From Reinekea sp. G2M2-21 (GTDB lineage Bacteria > Pseudomonadota > Gammaproteobacteria > Pseudomonadales > Natronospirillaceae), in NCBI RefSeq assembly GCF_015687175.1, contig NZ_JADPQG010000002.1:620001-684000 (forward strand): 64,000 nt of DNA, written 5' to 3'. The notes below the pieces were generated by a model. The model ran no database searches and had not been told where the DNA came from. It worked only from the letters and a program-made list of their open reading frames with translations. Within the stretch, counting starts at the first letter, position 1, and the number at the start of each line of letters is the position of its first letter. Shown one piece after another: positions 9,019-18,491 of this stretch. A program made the position numbers and the translations under genes.

Positions 9019-9810
9019 ATGAACGAATTGTGGCAAGACATGATTCAACTCGCTGCGACCGCGCAACGCAGTGGTCATTTGGTATCGATTCCTTGTGATA
9101 TCGAGATTATCGAAGAACAGGGTGTTCCCTTTGTCGTGCGCTACGCACCGGGTTTGATTGAGAAAATCCGCGCCAGTCAATCACCAAAAAAAGACAATCC
9201 ATTCTTTCCGCCGGAACCTGAGTTGCTGGTAGGCCCTATTGGTCACCATCATCAATTGGTACTCAATAAATTCAATGTTCTGCCCGTTCATGGTTTGATT
9301 ATCACCAACGCATTTGTGGCGCAAACGGATCAACTGCAGCTGAACGACTTTGCGGCAGTTCATCGTGTGTTGGCACAAGCCGACGGACTGGTTTTCTATA
9401 ACGGAGGCGAAGTCGCCGGGGCTTCGCAGCGACACCGTCACTTTCAAATTGTTCCCCGCGACATGGGCGCCGGCTGTCTGCCCATTCAGACCATCATCGA
9501 TGCGTGCCAACAGCATCAGCATGGGCAGATTTTCCCTTTTGAACATCGGCTTTACTGGTTGCCGGATTATGAACCGGAAACGTTGCTTGACGCTTGGTTG
9601 AAGCTGGAGTTTGCCTGGCAGCCTTATAACTTGCTGATGACCCGACAGTGGATGCTGGTCATCCCGAGAAAGCAGGAATCGGCACACGAGATTTCGGTGA
9701 ACAGTCTGGGCTTTGCCGGTGCGTTGTTAGCCAAAAATGAAACTGAGCGACGTGTCATCCGGGAATTGGGGCCTATGCAGATATTGCAGCAAGTCTGTTT
9801 TGCGCCATAG
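9019..9810 (+). CDS. ATP adenylyltransferase-like protein (Ap4A phosphorylase family)
   Basis: A 263-residue protein of the HIT superfamily branch that includes yeast Apa1/Apa2. These enzymes cleave diadenosine tetraphosphate with phosphate to ADP and ATP. The N-terminal half has NKFNVLPVHGLIIT, where substrate-binding residues lie in this family. The catalytic signature is ASQRHRHFQIVP near residue 140, with the HxHxQ core. A C-terminal domain follows with the family pattern YNLLMTRQWMLVIPR. It lies 66 bases downstream of thioredoxin on the same strand. It probably limits alarmone-like Ap4A in the cytoplasm. Confidence 0.85.
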   Translation: MNELWQDMIQLAATAQRSGHLVSIPCDIEIIEEQGVPFVVRYAPGLIEKIRASQSPKKDNPFFPPEPELLVGPIGHHHQLVLNKFNVLPVHGLIITNAFVAQTDQLQLNDFAAVHRVLAQADGLVFYNGGEVAGASQRHRHFQIVPRDMGAGCLPIQTIIDACQQHQHGQIFPFEHRLYWLPDYEPETLLDAWLKLEFAWQPYNLLMTRQWMLVIPRKQESAHEISVNSLGFAGALLAKNETERRVIRELGPMQILQQVCFAP

Positions 9811-9859
9811 CGTCAGCTGTTCACGACCCTGCACGTTGACCGCAGTGCCTACCTCGCGA

Positions 9860-9979
9860 TTCAGTGAAGTTTGGTCGCAAAGTGTCACTGAAGTCTATTT
9901 ATCTGAATTTCATGCCTGTACTGGGATGCAATGATATTTAGAGCGACATGGTGAAATTTCCGGACTAGACTCAATTTCA
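9860..9979. promoter_or_regulatory. Two nested inverted repeats upstream of the globin gene
   Basis: Between the Ap4A phosphorylase and globin genes there are two dyads. TTCAGTGA (9860-9867) and TCACTGAA (9885-9892) form an 8-base inverted pair with a 17-base spacer. TGAAATT (9952-9958) and AATTTCA (9973-9979) form a 7-base pair with a 14-base spacer. The second ends 27 bases before the globin start, a position suited to an operator. Neither matches the NsrR or FNR consensus as I know them. The sites are seen; regulation is inferred. Confidence 0.35.
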
Positions 9980-10006
9980 AACTATCTCCGGTTCGCAGGT
10001 GACCCT

Positions 10007-10468
10007 ATGACCATTACCGCTCGTCAGAAAATGTTGGTACAGCAGAGTTTCGAGAAAGTACTGCCCATCGCCGACACCGCCGCAGACATTTTTTACAAGA
10101 AACTCTTTGAATACGATCCAGCGTTGAAAGGGCTGTTTAAAAAACCGATGGTTGAGCAGGGCAAGGTGTTAATGGCCACTTTAAAAGTGGCGGTGAAAAG
10201 TCTGGATGATATCGATGGCTTGGTTGGCGTACTGCAAAAACTTGCCGAACGCCACAAGGGCTATGGCGTAAAAATCGACGATTACACGCCCGTCGGTAAT
10301 GCGTTGTTGTACACCTTGAAAACAGGCTTGGGTGATGCCTTTACGCCCGAACTGAAACAGGCGTGGATAGCGGTGTATAAAACCATTGCTGATGTCATGC
10401 GCAGTCATGCTTACAGTAATTTCGATGCGAGCACTTATAAGAATACTCGTCACTATCAACGCTCATGA
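10007..10468 (+). CDS. Single-domain bacterial haemoglobin (globin)
   Basis: A 153-residue globin of the flavohaemoglobin-type/Vitreoscilla-like family without the reductase domain. The N-terminal A-helix region (QKMLVQQSFEKVLPIADTAADIFYKKLFE) and LFKKPMVEQGKVLMATLKVAV are typical. The proximal histidine is probably in RHKGYGVKIDDYTPVGNALL, where KGYGV precedes the F/G region. These proteins bind oxygen and nitric oxide; whether it is a NO scavenger or oxygen carrier cannot be told. The stop overlaps the start of thpR in ATGA, so the two are translationally coupled. Confidence 0.88.
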   Translation: MTITARQKMLVQQSFEKVLPIADTAADIFYKKLFEYDPALKGLFKKPMVEQGKVLMATLKVAVKSLDDIDGLVGVLQKLAERHKGYGVKIDDYTPVGNALLYTLKTGLGDAFTPELKQAWIAVYKTIADVMRSHAYSNFDASTYKNTRHYQRS

Positions 10469-10989
10469 ATCAAGCCAATGCTCGTTTGTTTTTTGCATTG
10501 CCGCTCCCCGATCATGCAAAAAATTTCATTCATCAGTGGCGGCTAGATCAACTTCCCGACCACGGGGCAGCATGGGTAGTACCTGAAAATTTTCATGTCA
10601 CGCTGGCGTTTATCGGACCCAAGCCGCGACAGGACATTCCGGACATCATTGAATACGCCAGTGAGCAAATGGATTTGGGACTATTGCCATTTCAGTGGCA
10701 AATCAATCGGGTCAGTCATTTTCGCGCTGGGGTGTTGTATCTCAGTGGCTGGAACACACCTTATGAAATGACGCATCTGGCCAATTCTCTTGAGTTTTTT
10801 ATTCCCAGTTCGGCGCGTCACCCTAACTTCATTCCGCACATTACGTTAGCAAGAAATTGCCCGCATCATTTGTCGGGTGATATTGAACTCATTGTGACAT
10901 TTAGCGACGTTGTGTTGTTGGAATCGCTGGTAGACGATGACGGCGTTCGGTATCACGCCGTGCATCGTTGGGCGACTAAAACCCATTAA
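10465..10989 (+). CDS. thpR: RNA 2',3'-cyclic phosphodiesterase (2H family)
   Basis: A 174-residue protein of the LigT/ThpR family. It hydrolyses 2',3'-cyclic phosphodiester ends of RNA to 2'-phosphates. Both 2H motifs are intact: HVTLAF near residue 45 and HITLAR near 128, which place the two catalytic histidines and threonines. The N-terminal RLFFALPLP strand is the usual family start. The ATGA overlap with the globin gene shows they form a two-gene unit, though no functional tie between them is known to me. Confidence 0.88.
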   Translation: MNQANARLFFALPLPDHAKNFIHQWRLDQLPDHGAAWVVPENFHVTLAFIGPKPRQDIPDIIEYASEQMDLGLLPFQWQINRVSHFRAGVLYLSGWNTPYEMTHLANSLEFFIPSSARHPNFIPHITLARNCPHHLSGDIELIVTFSDVVLLESLVDDDGVRYHAVHRWATKTH

Positions 10990-11006
10990 CCGATTCTCAA
11001 CCGGCG

Positions 11007-11792
11007 TCAATAGAACGCAAATGAGCCGAAGCCTCGGACGTTGTCCTTTCTGCCGTTTTTATCCGCCGAGGTGGTGAGGCTCAAACACTTTGAGTCGAGT
11101 TGTTTCGATTTCGCCAGCGTCAGAAAACCATTCAGAGCACTGTAACCACAGGCTTGATCGTACTTGAATTCCGGTACGCACTTGCGAATCTGTTCTGCCG
11201 ATGTAGCATCCTGAGCGACAGCTTGGTCGTATGGTAATTTGCGGCTTAAACCGGTACTGATCACAAACAGTGTTTCATCGCTGCCCCAGAGTGCAGTTAA
11301 GACATCGGCTAACGCTTTCGGATCGCAGTTGCCGACAATCAATGGAACCAGGGTAAAGTTTTCCAGCGCGGTTTGCAGGAAAGGCAGTTGCACTTCGATA
11401 CTGTGTTCCAGGCGATGAGTTTCCGGTAATTCATGTACTAATTGGTTTTTTAACAGAATCTGTACGGAGTGGGCATCGACTTTGACGTCACCTAAGGGCG
11501 TGCGGAAGACATCGGTACCGGGGAGCGCAATGCCTTCAAAGCTCTCTCGGTGCGAGGTACCGAGAAGCACGACCCGATGAATGGTGTCATAAACCGGCTC
11601 CAGTAAGCGAAACGCACTGGCCGCGGTTTCGCCGGAATAGTGGTATCCCGAATGCGGCACAATCAACGCTTTCGGAGGTTTGGGAATAATTTTGCCAGCC
11701 GGATTTTCAAGCCAGGACTCAACTTGGGCAAGCAGACGTTGAGTGTCGGCGTCGTATAAAGTGCCGGCAACGGCAGGGGGCCGAATAATCAT
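11007..11792 (-). CDS. MEMO1-family protein with altered active-site motif
   Basis: A 261-residue protein of the MEMO/AmmeMemoRadiSam protein B family, related to class III extradiol dioxygenases. The start IIRPPAVAGTLYD, the loop IVPHSGYHYSG and the strand VVLLGTSHRESFEG are all typical and keep two of the histidines. The motif that in the family reads SSDLSHY is here STGLSRKLPY, so the usual Asp and His are Gly and Arg. The C-terminal cysteine position also lacks a Cys. No AMMECR1 or radical SAM partner gene lies nearby. It may be a non-enzymatic or functionally diverged member. Confidence 0.8.
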   Translation of the reverse strand: MIIRPPAVAGTLYDADTQRLLAQVESWLENPAGKIIPKPPKALIVPHSGYHYSGETAASAFRLLEPVYDTIHRVVLLGTSHRESFEGIALPGTDVFRTPLGDVKVDAHSVQILLKNQLVHELPETHRLEHSIEVQLPFLQTALENFTLVPLIVGNCDPKALADVLTALWGSDETLFVISTGLSRKLPYDQAVAQDATSAEQIRKCVPEFKYDQACGYSALNGFLTLAKSKQLDSKCLSLTTSADKNGRKDNVRGFGSFAFY

Positions 11793-11936
11793 AGGTAGTC
11801 TCTTTACCGGGGAACGTCAGCAAAGCCTATGCGTAGTGGCAACTCACAATATTGCCTCAGGTCAAACAATAATCAGCCGGGTTATTAGCCTTTTGTTGTA
11901 GATCAGACTTTGTACCTCTTTCGTGATGCAAGGCAC

Positions 11937-12554
11937 TTAACGGCGGTTGCGCCAGAGTTGCTTCGACACCCGATACCCGACATAAACCGCAACACCGACA
12001 GGTCCGGCCGCCCAGCGAGCTGCAGATTTTAAACCCCAATCCACGGCAAGGTCACGGGCGATGTCGTTGATGACTTTGCGTTTTTGCAGGGTTGATGTGT
12101 GACGCGGTTGACGGACCGTGCTCAGTCCTTTACTGGCCGCTTCGAGCCCAGGGTGAATAGCGCCGAGCAAGGTATCAACCCATTCAACCTGTTTTGAGCG
12201 GTGGTCGCCCATAATGGCCCAATGACACAGATGTTCGCAGTTGTTAGTGTGCACATCGTATTCTTCTTCGCCCAGTCGGTTCAGGACTCTGAGCACGCTG
12301 TCTTCTCGGGAGTACTGACGATCGGGGTAGTCCCGGACATGGATGGTTTTACCGCCGCTAAACAGGTCCAGATCGGTAATTTCTAACGGCCCACCTTCAA
12401 AACGGTCGACCCAGCCGGCGTAGTGAGCCACTAAAGGCTCTCCCTGGTCATTTTCACCCAGATACAGACCATGGTGTGTGTAGCCGCGTTTGTGGACCCA
12501 CAGGTGGTCTCCAGGCAGCGGTAATTCGTCGCTGTTGAGTCGATATGAGGCCAT
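11937..12554 (-). CDS. LRAT-domain (NlpC/P60-superfamily) protein
   Basis: A 205-residue protein with an N-terminal LRAT-like papain fold: GDHLWVHKRGYTHHGLYLG near residues 15-33 supplies the histidines, and NNCEHLCHWA near 100 supplies the catalytic cysteine of the NCEHF type. LRAT enzymes are thiol acyltransferases or hydrolases; bacterial members have few known substrates. A short hydrophobic C-terminal segment (WAAGPVGVAVYVGYRV) may attach it to the membrane. The ATG at 12554 has GGGA seven bases upstream and starts at MASYRL; the longer frame to 12614 has no ribosome binding site. It is divergent from the DsbA-like gene. Confidence 0.78.
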   Translation of the reverse strand: MASYRLNSDELPLPGDHLWVHKRGYTHHGLYLGENDQGEPLVAHYAGWVDRFEGGPLEITDLDLFSGGKTIHVRDYPDRQYSREDSVLRVLNRLGEEEYDVHTNNCEHLCHWAIMGDHRSKQVEWVDTLLGAIHPGLEAASKGLSTVRQPRHTSTLQKRKVINDIARDLAVDWGLKSAARWAAGPVGVAVYVGYRVSKQLWRNRR

Positions 12555-12626
12555 TGGACGATCCCGTTCAGAACTTCGTCCCTGTAATGTAGTCTGTAAT
12601 GAGCATAAACGCATAGGTCAGTCGTC

Positions 12627-13262
12627 ATGAAAACAGATAGCCGGTTCATTTACGTACACGATCCCATGTGCAGCTGGTGCTGGGGGCATCGCCCGGTTTG
12701 GCGGCTGTTTGAAGCCGAATTAGCGAAACGGGTTCCAGTTGAATATCGGGTCGGTGGGCTGGCCCCGGACAGCGATGAACCGATGCCTGTGGCGCAGCAA
12801 GAGGCTATCCGCGGCTATTGGCAAGAGATTCATAGCCTGCTGGGTGTGCCCTTTAACTTCGATTTCTGGACTCTGAACACGCCGCGCCGATCGACCTATC
12901 CGGCATGTAGAGCCGTGCTTGCCGCGCGCTGGCAGCAGGCCGAACGGCCGATGATAGACGCGATTCAAGAAGGCTATTACCTGCGGGCATTGAACCCATC
13001 GGATGTCTCTACGTTGGTTCAACTGGCGGAAGAAATCGGACTGGATGCCAGGAAATTTACCGATGACCTGGTATCAGCAGCACTAAACAAAGCCTTTGAG
13101 CAGGAGATTGATTTCGCTCGCCGGTTACCGATACAGGGTTTCCCTTCCATGGTGCTGGTGCACGAGCAAACCGCGTACGAAATCTCGCTGGATTACAAAG
13201 ACTACCGGGGCGCTTTGCGGCAGGTCGATAGCATTCTCGGGTTGCCAGAAGTCACTATTTAA
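12627..13262 (+). CDS. DsbA-family (FrnE-like) oxidoreductase
   Basis: A 211-residue cytoplasmic thioredoxin-fold protein with an all-helical insert. The active site is CSWC in DPMCSWCWGHRP near residue 14, and the cis-proline loop is IQGFPSMVLV near 170. This is the pattern of the FrnE/2-hydroxychromene-2-carboxylate isomerase branch of DsbA-like proteins. There is no signal peptide, so it is not a periplasmic DsbA. It is followed 74 bases later by a glutaredoxin-like gene, giving a small redox neighbourhood. Confidence 0.85.
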   Translation: MKTDSRFIYVHDPMCSWCWGHRPVWRLFEAELAKRVPVEYRVGGLAPDSDEPMPVAQQEAIRGYWQEIHSLLGVPFNFDFWTLNTPRRSTYPACRAVLAARWQQAERPMIDAIQEGYYLRALNPSDVSTLVQLAEEIGLDARKFTDDLVSAALNKAFEQEIDFARRLPIQGFPSMVLVHEQTAYEISLDYKDYRGALRQVDSILGLPEVTI

Positions 13263-13336
13263 AAGGGCTGTATTGAAGTTAGTAGGTTTGGCTGCATATC
13301 CTTTGCGTCGTCCATATCCCGTTACAGGAACCTCTC

Positions 13337-13714
13337 ATGCGTCCCATTTTAGAAACAGAACACATTCACCCAGCCATTCATGACAAGTTAGGTGGAGACC
13401 AAACATTGGTTAACGAAGTGAAAAAAGCCATCGCGGAACATCCAGTTGTGGTGGTGGGCATGCGCCAGAACCCTGTAGTTAAGGCTGCCCGGAAACTGCT
13501 CGATGAAAAAGGCGTCGCTTACGAATATCTGGAATATGGCAGTTATTTTTCAATGTGGCGTGAACGGTTGGCGATTAAAATGTGGACAGGACTTCAAACC
13601 TTCCCACAGATCTTTGTCGCAGGAACCCTGGTTGGTGGACACAGTGATTTAAAGGCTTTGTTTGATAGTGGTGATGCGTCAAGCCTGCACGATGCGTTAG
13701 CAGCGCAAGGCTAA
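13337..13714 (+). CDS. Glutaredoxin-fold protein lacking the active-site cysteine
   Basis: A 125-residue protein with a glutaredoxin fold. VVVVGMRQNPVVKAARKLLDEKGV occupies the place of the usual strand-CPYC-helix, with the cysteine positions replaced so that QNPVVK stands where CPYCVK would be. The later part TFPQIFVAGTLVGGHSDL is a clear glutathione-binding glutaredoxin signature (TVPQIFI.G..IGG). An N-terminal extension of about 25 residues precedes the fold. The protein contains no cysteine, so it cannot act as a thiol oxidoreductase. It may bind glutathione or an iron-sulfur partner, or be a structural paralogue. Confidence 0.8.
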   Translation: MRPILETEHIHPAIHDKLGGDQTLVNEVKKAIAEHPVVVVGMRQNPVVKAARKLLDEKGVAYEYLEYGSYFSMWRERLAIKMWTGLQTFPQIFVAGTLVGGHSDLKALFDSGDASSLHDALAAQG

Positions 13715-13722
13715 ACCGCACG

Positions 13723-13759
13723 AAAAAAGCGACGGCCCGTGGCTAAAACAGGCCGTTGC
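13723..13759 (-). terminator. Rho-independent terminator of hemF
   Basis: On the minus strand GCAACGGCC pairs with GGCCGTCGC (one mismatch) across a 13-base loop and is followed by six T residues. It begins eight bases after the hemF stop codon at 13768. Confidence 0.75.
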
Positions 13760-13767
13760 GCGCGAAA

Positions 13768-15268
<1,501 letters not shown>

Positions 15269-15310
15269 TATGGTTGTTGAATGTTGGCAAGGTTAGCGAG
15301 TGTGGCTCGT

Positions 15311-16411
15311 TCAGGCAATGTCGCAAAGTGTATAGCCACCTGGTTGCTGTTCAATCAAACCGCTTAGCTCCAGTTCCAAAATCGGTTCCAGCAGTTGATG
15401 CACAGCCAGATTGAGCTGATGAGCCAGACTGTCCAACGGCAATTGATCGCATTGCAGTACCTTCACTATCTGTTGCTGCACGGGTGTTAATTCCGGAGCG
15501 CTGTTGTTAGTTCGATTCGCGTGGGCATCTGCGCGCCAGTTCAGGTGCTGTAATAAGTCGTCAGCGCTGGTCAGGATGTAAGCGCCGTCGCGGATGAGCT
15601 GATGGCAGCCAGCGCAATTGGGATTGCCGATATCCCCGGGCATGGCAAAAATATCCTTGCCCTGGTCAAGCGCATGCGCGGCGGTTATCAACGAGCCGCT
15701 TTGTGTGGCCGCTTCGATGACCACGACAATATCCGATAGCGCGCTGATTAATCGGTTGCGTCGGGGGAAGTGTCCGGGTTTGGGTTGGGTGCCCAGCGGG
15801 TATTCAGACAGTAGTAGTCCTTGCTGACGAATATCGGAAAATAGAGTTCGGTTTATTTTCGGGTAGATCACATCCACACCGCAGCCTAAAACCGCGATTG
15901 TCGTTCCCTGCTGATCGACCGCGGCCTGATGGCAGGCCGCATCCACGCCTTTGGCACCGCCGCTGGTCAGGGTAACCCCTGCAAGTGCCAAGTCTCGGCT
16001 GATGGCTTTTGTATGTCGCAACGCGTTGTGGCTGGCATGTCGGCTGCCCACGATGCCCACCTGGGTATTGCTGAGCAGGGTCGGATCGCCAACGCCCCAA
16101 AGAATTAACGGCGCGTCTTCGATGTAGGTCAGCTTTTCCGGGTAGTGGTCATCCATCGGTAAGATCAGGTGATGTTGATCGGCTTCGGCCCAGCGGCACT
16201 GCTCCACGGCTCGTCGGTGGATAGGGTGTTGCTCGCCCAGCAGATTCATTTCCCGTATGGTTTGTTTGATCGAATCTGGCAGTGGCCAGCGATCCGGATG
16301 CAAAAACAGCGCCTGAGGAGAGTCGATAAGGTTCAATAGCTGATGGCTGCGCTTCAGGCCAAGATTGGGAATCAATACCCAACGTAACCAGGCGAGGAGG
16401 TCGGTCTGCAT
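15311..16411 (-). CDS. dprA: DNA-processing protein DprA (Smf)
   Basis: A 366-residue protein that loads RecA on incoming single-stranded DNA during transformation. The Rossmann-like core is complete: VGIVGSRHAS near 120, LTSGGAKGVDAACHQAA near 145, AVLGCGVDVIYP near 175, LLSEYPLGTQPKPGHFPRRNRLISALSD near 205 and SGSLITAAHALDQGKDIFAMPG near 245. An N-terminal helical SAM-like part and a C-terminal winged-helix-like domain (PVQQQIVKVL...) frame it. It sits between the LysM gene and tsaC in the usual gammaproteobacterial order. Confidence 0.94.
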   Translation of the reverse strand: MQTDLLAWLRWVLIPNLGLKRSHQLLNLIDSPQALFLHPDRWPLPDSIKQTIREMNLLGEQHPIHRRAVEQCRWAEADQHHLILPMDDHYPEKLTYIEDAPLILWGVGDPTLLSNTQVGIVGSRHASHNALRHTKAISRDLALAGVTLTSGGAKGVDAACHQAAVDQQGTTIAVLGCGVDVIYPKINRTLFSDIRQQGLLLSEYPLGTQPKPGHFPRRNRLISALSDIVVVIEAATQSGSLITAAHALDQGKDIFAMPGDIGNPNCAGCHQLIRDGAYILTSADDLLQHLNWRADAHANRTNNSAPELTPVQQQIVKVLQCDQLPLDSLAHQLNLAVHQLLEPILELELSGLIEQQPGGYTLCDIA

Positions 16412-16534
16412 GTCATGTCCTTCATGTCACTAATGAGGTGACCTGATTCCTTCAGGTCGCGTTAGACTATACAAACTGCGAGGGAAAAACGTGAGCGTTT
16501 TGCTCGTACGTTGATTGATTTTGTGATCAGCACA

Positions 16535-16562
16535 ACAAAAAAGGGAGCCGAAGCTCCCTTTC
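16535..16562 (-). terminator. Rho-independent terminator of the LysM gene
   Basis: On the minus strand AAAGGGAGC and GCTCCCTTT form a strong hairpin with a TTCG tetraloop, followed by a run of T. It lies 19 bases past the stop of the LysM protein gene. The mirrored A-run allows some activity on the plus strand too. Confidence 0.85.
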
Positions 16563-16580
16563 TATTGTGTTTCTCAGCCT

Positions 16581-17657
16581 TTAGAAGCCAGGGTTCACGA
16601 CGGAATCACCGACTTTCATTGGCAGCTTTGCAGTCAGAACCAGTGCGTAGGACATTTTCTCGAACGTGCGGAACACAATCACCAGGCCGCCTTCTTCGCT
16701 GGGTAACTGCAGGCGTTGATTGGTGACCGGGTCGCGGACTTTATCGCCAGCGCGGTCAACACGGAAGATATTACCTGCTTCAACGCCTTCGCGATCACCG
16801 ACATTCAGCAGCACCACATCGAATTGGCCGATAAACTGAACACCTCGGGCAACGTCGATGATGACGCCGTCAACACCGGCGGGTGGCTCACTTGGGTAGA
16901 ATATGGCGGACAGCAAAGTCTCGTCGGACGGCAGAATCCGGTCTTCCACCGCGATCTGCTGCGTTGAACGTTCGATCATGAAGGTGGCGATATCACCCTG
17001 CAGCTCTTCGATACGGCTAGTGCCGAGTTCGATCGCTTCATAACCCAATCGTTCTTTGGTAAATGGATCGTGGTATTTCTTACCAATTCGATAAATCTGG
17101 TAAACCGGGGATTCCGATATGAATTCGCCACGAGCGTAGACCTTGTCGCCAGCACCTAACAATAAGCGACCTTCACTACCACTGACGATATACGGCGCAG
17201 ATTTCAGTTCTTCTGTGGCTAATATGCGGTTGCCCGTTAAGAATCCTTCAACATATTCGCGGGGAATAGCAGGAATCGCTCCAAAAATGGGGGTGACACG
17301 AGCGGCTGGGCGCAGTTTCACCACACCGTTTTCATCGACTTGATCGGGCGTGATTTTCAGTGTGTTGGCGTTTTCGCCACGATCCAGAACCGTTAACCGT
17401 TGCTGCCCATCGACCATGATCAGCGCGATGATATCGCCCGGGTAGATCAAATGAGGGTTTTCGACTTGAGGGTTGTTGTACCAGATCTCTTGCCATTTCC
17501 ACGGATCGTTGAGAAACATTTCAGCAATGTCCCACAGCGTGTCACCCTTGACGACGACATACCGGTCAGGCACGTTTTTATTGATGGTTAATTCGTCGGC
17601 CACGGCGAGTCCCATGGTCGCACAGCAGATAATAATAGCTGCGATGATTTTCCTCAT
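16581..17657 (-). CDS. Secreted LysM peptidoglycan-binding protein
   Basis: A 358-residue exported protein. The signal peptide is MRKIIAAIIICCATMGLAVA. A LysM domain follows at about 35-85 (YVVVKGDTLWDIAEMFLND then WYNNPQVENPHLIYPGDIIAL), which binds glycan strands. The remaining 270 residues contain repeated beta-rich segments without catalytic motif. The gene next to dprA and divergent from def is a standard neighbour in gammaproteobacteria, where it is annotated as a LysM-domain protein. The ATG at 17657 has AGGGA at a good distance and starts the signal peptide; the longer frame does not. Confidence 0.9.
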   Translation of the reverse strand: MRKIIAAIIICCATMGLAVADELTINKNVPDRYVVVKGDTLWDIAEMFLNDPWKWQEIWYNNPQVENPHLIYPGDIIALIMVDGQQRLTVLDRGENANTLKITPDQVDENGVVKLRPAARVTPIFGAIPAIPREYVEGFLTGNRILATEELKSAPYIVSGSEGRLLLGAGDKVYARGEFISESPVYQIYRIGKKYHDPFTKERLGYEAIELGTSRIEELQGDIATFMIERSTQQIAVEDRILPSDETLLSAIFYPSEPPAGVDGVIIDVARGVQFIGQFDVVLLNVGDREGVEAGNIFRVDRAGDKVRDPVTNQRLQLPSEEGGLVIVFRTFEKMSYALVLTAKLPMKVGDSVVNPGF

Positions 17658-17981
17658 GGCCAGATTCCCTATACAATTTGGCTTTGTAGGCACTAAGCTT
17701 AGTCAGTACTCTTGAAATAGATTGATCTGTTCAGCGCTGTTTTCAAAGCATGGCTGGCGTTACCGGGTTAAACCGAGGCAGAACGCAGTGGCATTTGAAA
17801 CCCTGAATAGACAGATCCAAGTGACAAGAGTGAACACTTTTAGTTTAGCAGTCAATCGCTTAGCGCAACACCTTAAAGCCAAATCTAAATAGATAAATTC
17901 GGAAAATGTTAACTGTGTAACATTCCAATGAGCGTCGGTTAAGGTGTGTTTTTTTAATAAATGTTGGTGAATCAATAAGTT
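17658..17981. promoter_or_regulatory. Divergent promoter region between lysM gene and def
   Basis: The 324 bases hold no gene. They must contain the promoters for the LysM protein (left) and def-fmt-rsmB (right). The stretch 17820-17980 is AT-rich. A clear dyad lies at 17905-17924: AATGTTA, spacer ACTGTG, TAACATT, 58 bases before the def start. It may be an operator, but I cannot name the regulator. Confidence 0.45.
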
Positions 17982-18488
17982 ATGGCAATACTCGATATAC
18001 TGGAATACCCCGACCCGCGTTTGCGCACCGTTGCCAAACCGGTCGAAAAAGTCGACGACGAAATTCGTAAATTGGCCGAAGACATGCTGGAAACCATGTA
18101 TGAGGCGCCTGGAATCGGTCTGGCGGCCAGTCAGATCGACCGCCATATTCGTCTGATCGTGGTTGATGTGTCTGAAGATCAGAATGAGCCACATGTTTTG
18201 ATCAACCCGGAATACGATGTTCTGGGTGAGGTCGTGGAGTATCAGGAAGGTTGCCTGTCAGTCCCAGGATTTTATGAAAAAGTCGATCGCTCCGACCGCA
18301 TTCATGTTCGTGCGTTGAATAAAGACGGCGAGGCGATTGAATTTGAGGCAACGGATCTGTTTGCCATCTGTATTCAGCATGAGATCGACCACCTCGACGG
18401 AAAACTGTTTGTCGATTACCTGTCTGGCCTGAAGCGCACCCGAATCAAAAAGAAGTTGGAAAAGCAGCATAAAATGGCGGCGCGATAA
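17982..18488 (+). CDS. def: Peptide deformylase
   Basis: A 168-residue metalloenzyme that removes the formyl group from nascent protein N-termini. All three family motifs are present: GIGLAASQ near 45, EGCLSVPG near 90, and QHEIDHLDG near 132, giving the Cys and two His metal ligands. It is followed by fmt after three bases, the standard order. Length is normal. Confidence 0.96.
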   Translation: MAILDILEYPDPRLRTVAKPVEKVDDEIRKLAEDMLETMYEAPGIGLAASQIDRHIRLIVVDVSEDQNEPHVLINPEYDVLGEVVEYQEGCLSVPGFYEKVDRSDRIHVRALNKDGEAIEFEATDLFAICIQHEIDHLDGKLFVDYLSGLKRTRIKKKLEKQHKMAAR

Positions 18489-18491
18489 ACA

